DNA of 5,598 nt, taken from contig NVUP01000002.1 in assembly GCA_002401945.1 (NCBI GenBank), positions 189,074 through 194,671 of the forward strand, given 5' to 3'. Of the stretch, positions 5,374 through 5,598 are shown in pieces. The stretch comes from Paracoccaceae bacterium. Lineage in GTDB: Bacteria > Pseudomonadota > Alphaproteobacteria > Rhodobacterales > Rhodobacteraceae. How positions within the stretch are numbered: the first letter of the stretch is position 1; each line of letters starts with the position of its first letter. Made by a program: the position numbers and the translations under genes. The notes under the pieces are model-generated. The model ran no database searches, was not told the DNA's origin, and saw nothing but the letters and a program-made list of their open reading frames with translations.

Positions 5374-5598
5374 ATGAATTTTGACGAAAAAATTGATCGC
5401 CACGGCACCTATTCGGTCAAATGGGACAAGATGGAGGCGATCTATGGCGTTGCTCCCGGCACGGGCCTGTCGATGTGGGTCGCCGACACTGATTTCCGCG
5501 CCCCGCCCAACGTGCTGGCGCGACTGCAAGAAATCACCGATCACGGCATCCTCGGCTATACCGACAACGAAGCAGACTATCGCGCCGCCATCACCTGG
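5374..5598 (+). CDS. PatB/MalY-type PLP-dependent aminotransferase (C-S lyase), N-terminal part
   Basis: An open frame from ATG 5374 runs without a stop to the window end (75 codons); a complete member of this family has about 390 residues, so only the first fifth is visible. It opens MNFDEKIDRHGTYSVKWD, followed by the family hallmark MWVADTDFRAPP (residues 34-45) and then GILGYTDNEADYRAAITW. This is the N-terminus of fold-type I PLP enzymes of the MalY/PatB group, which cleave C-S bonds as cystathionine beta-lyases or act as aminotransferases. In this family the Met-Trp-Val-Ala-Asp-Met-Asp-Phe segment contributes to substrate binding; here the second Met is Thr39. The PLP-binding lysine lies beyond the window. 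Start choice is supported by AGGAG at 5361-5365 with an 8-base spacer. The gene is divergent from the def block, so a functional link to it is not implied. Confidence 0.87.
   Translation, partial: MNFDEKIDRHGTYSVKWDKMEAIYGVAPGTGLSMWVADTDFRAPPNVLARLQEITDHGILGYTDNEADYRAAITW

Noticed and set aside
4544..5377. Plus-strand open frame of 277 codons antisense to the first two deformylases
   Set aside because: Same low-information His/Gln/Ala-rich composition with no motif; the minus-strand deformylases carry complete catalytic motifs over the same bases.

Overview
The window reads as a chromosomal housekeeping segment from an alphaproteobacterium, most likely Rhodobacterales (roseobacter group). 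Reasons: high G+C coding sequence (roughly 60% by eye), a run of three peptide deformylase-family genes next to fmt, an IspH of the alphaproteobacterial kind, and a PatB/MalY-type aminotransferase beyond the deformylases. The assignment rests on gene content and remembered gene order, not on a search. I see no insertion sequence, CRISPR array, tRNA, rRNA, phage gene or defence system.

Plus-strand block (1-2345): the 3' part of ispH (last enzyme of the MEP isoprenoid pathway), a LysE/RhtB-type exporter, a class I SAM-dependent methyltransferase, and rnhA (ribonuclease HI). The methyltransferase and rnhA overlap by 8 bases and are probably translationally coupled. The block meets the next one tail to tail with only 14 bases between stop codons.

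Minus-strand block (5275 down to 2360, in transcription order): def-1, def-2, a deformylase-like gene, fmt, a small membrane-protein gene that appears frameshifted, and a GlsB/YeaQ-type small membrane protein. The three def genes overlap by 4 bases at each junction. Fmt formylates initiator Met-tRNA and deformylases remove the formyl group from nascent proteins, so this is the N-terminal formyl-methionine cycle in one operon. The first two deformylases keep every catalytic residue. The third has lost the metal-binding Cys (now Ser) and the catalytic Glu (now Gln), yet its frame is open and it has a good ribosome binding site, so it looks like a maintained pseudoenzyme. The one real gap inside this block, between the third def gene and fmt, carries a near-perfect palindrome (3728-3747).

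Right edge (5374-5598): after a 98-base divergent intergenic region, the N-terminal 75 codons of a PatB/MalY-type PLP-dependent aminotransferase (C-S lyase) run off the end.

Most worth a second look: the degenerate third deformylase, the frameshifted small gene between fmt and glsB that automatic gene calling would miss, and the palindrome. I found no wholly new system here.
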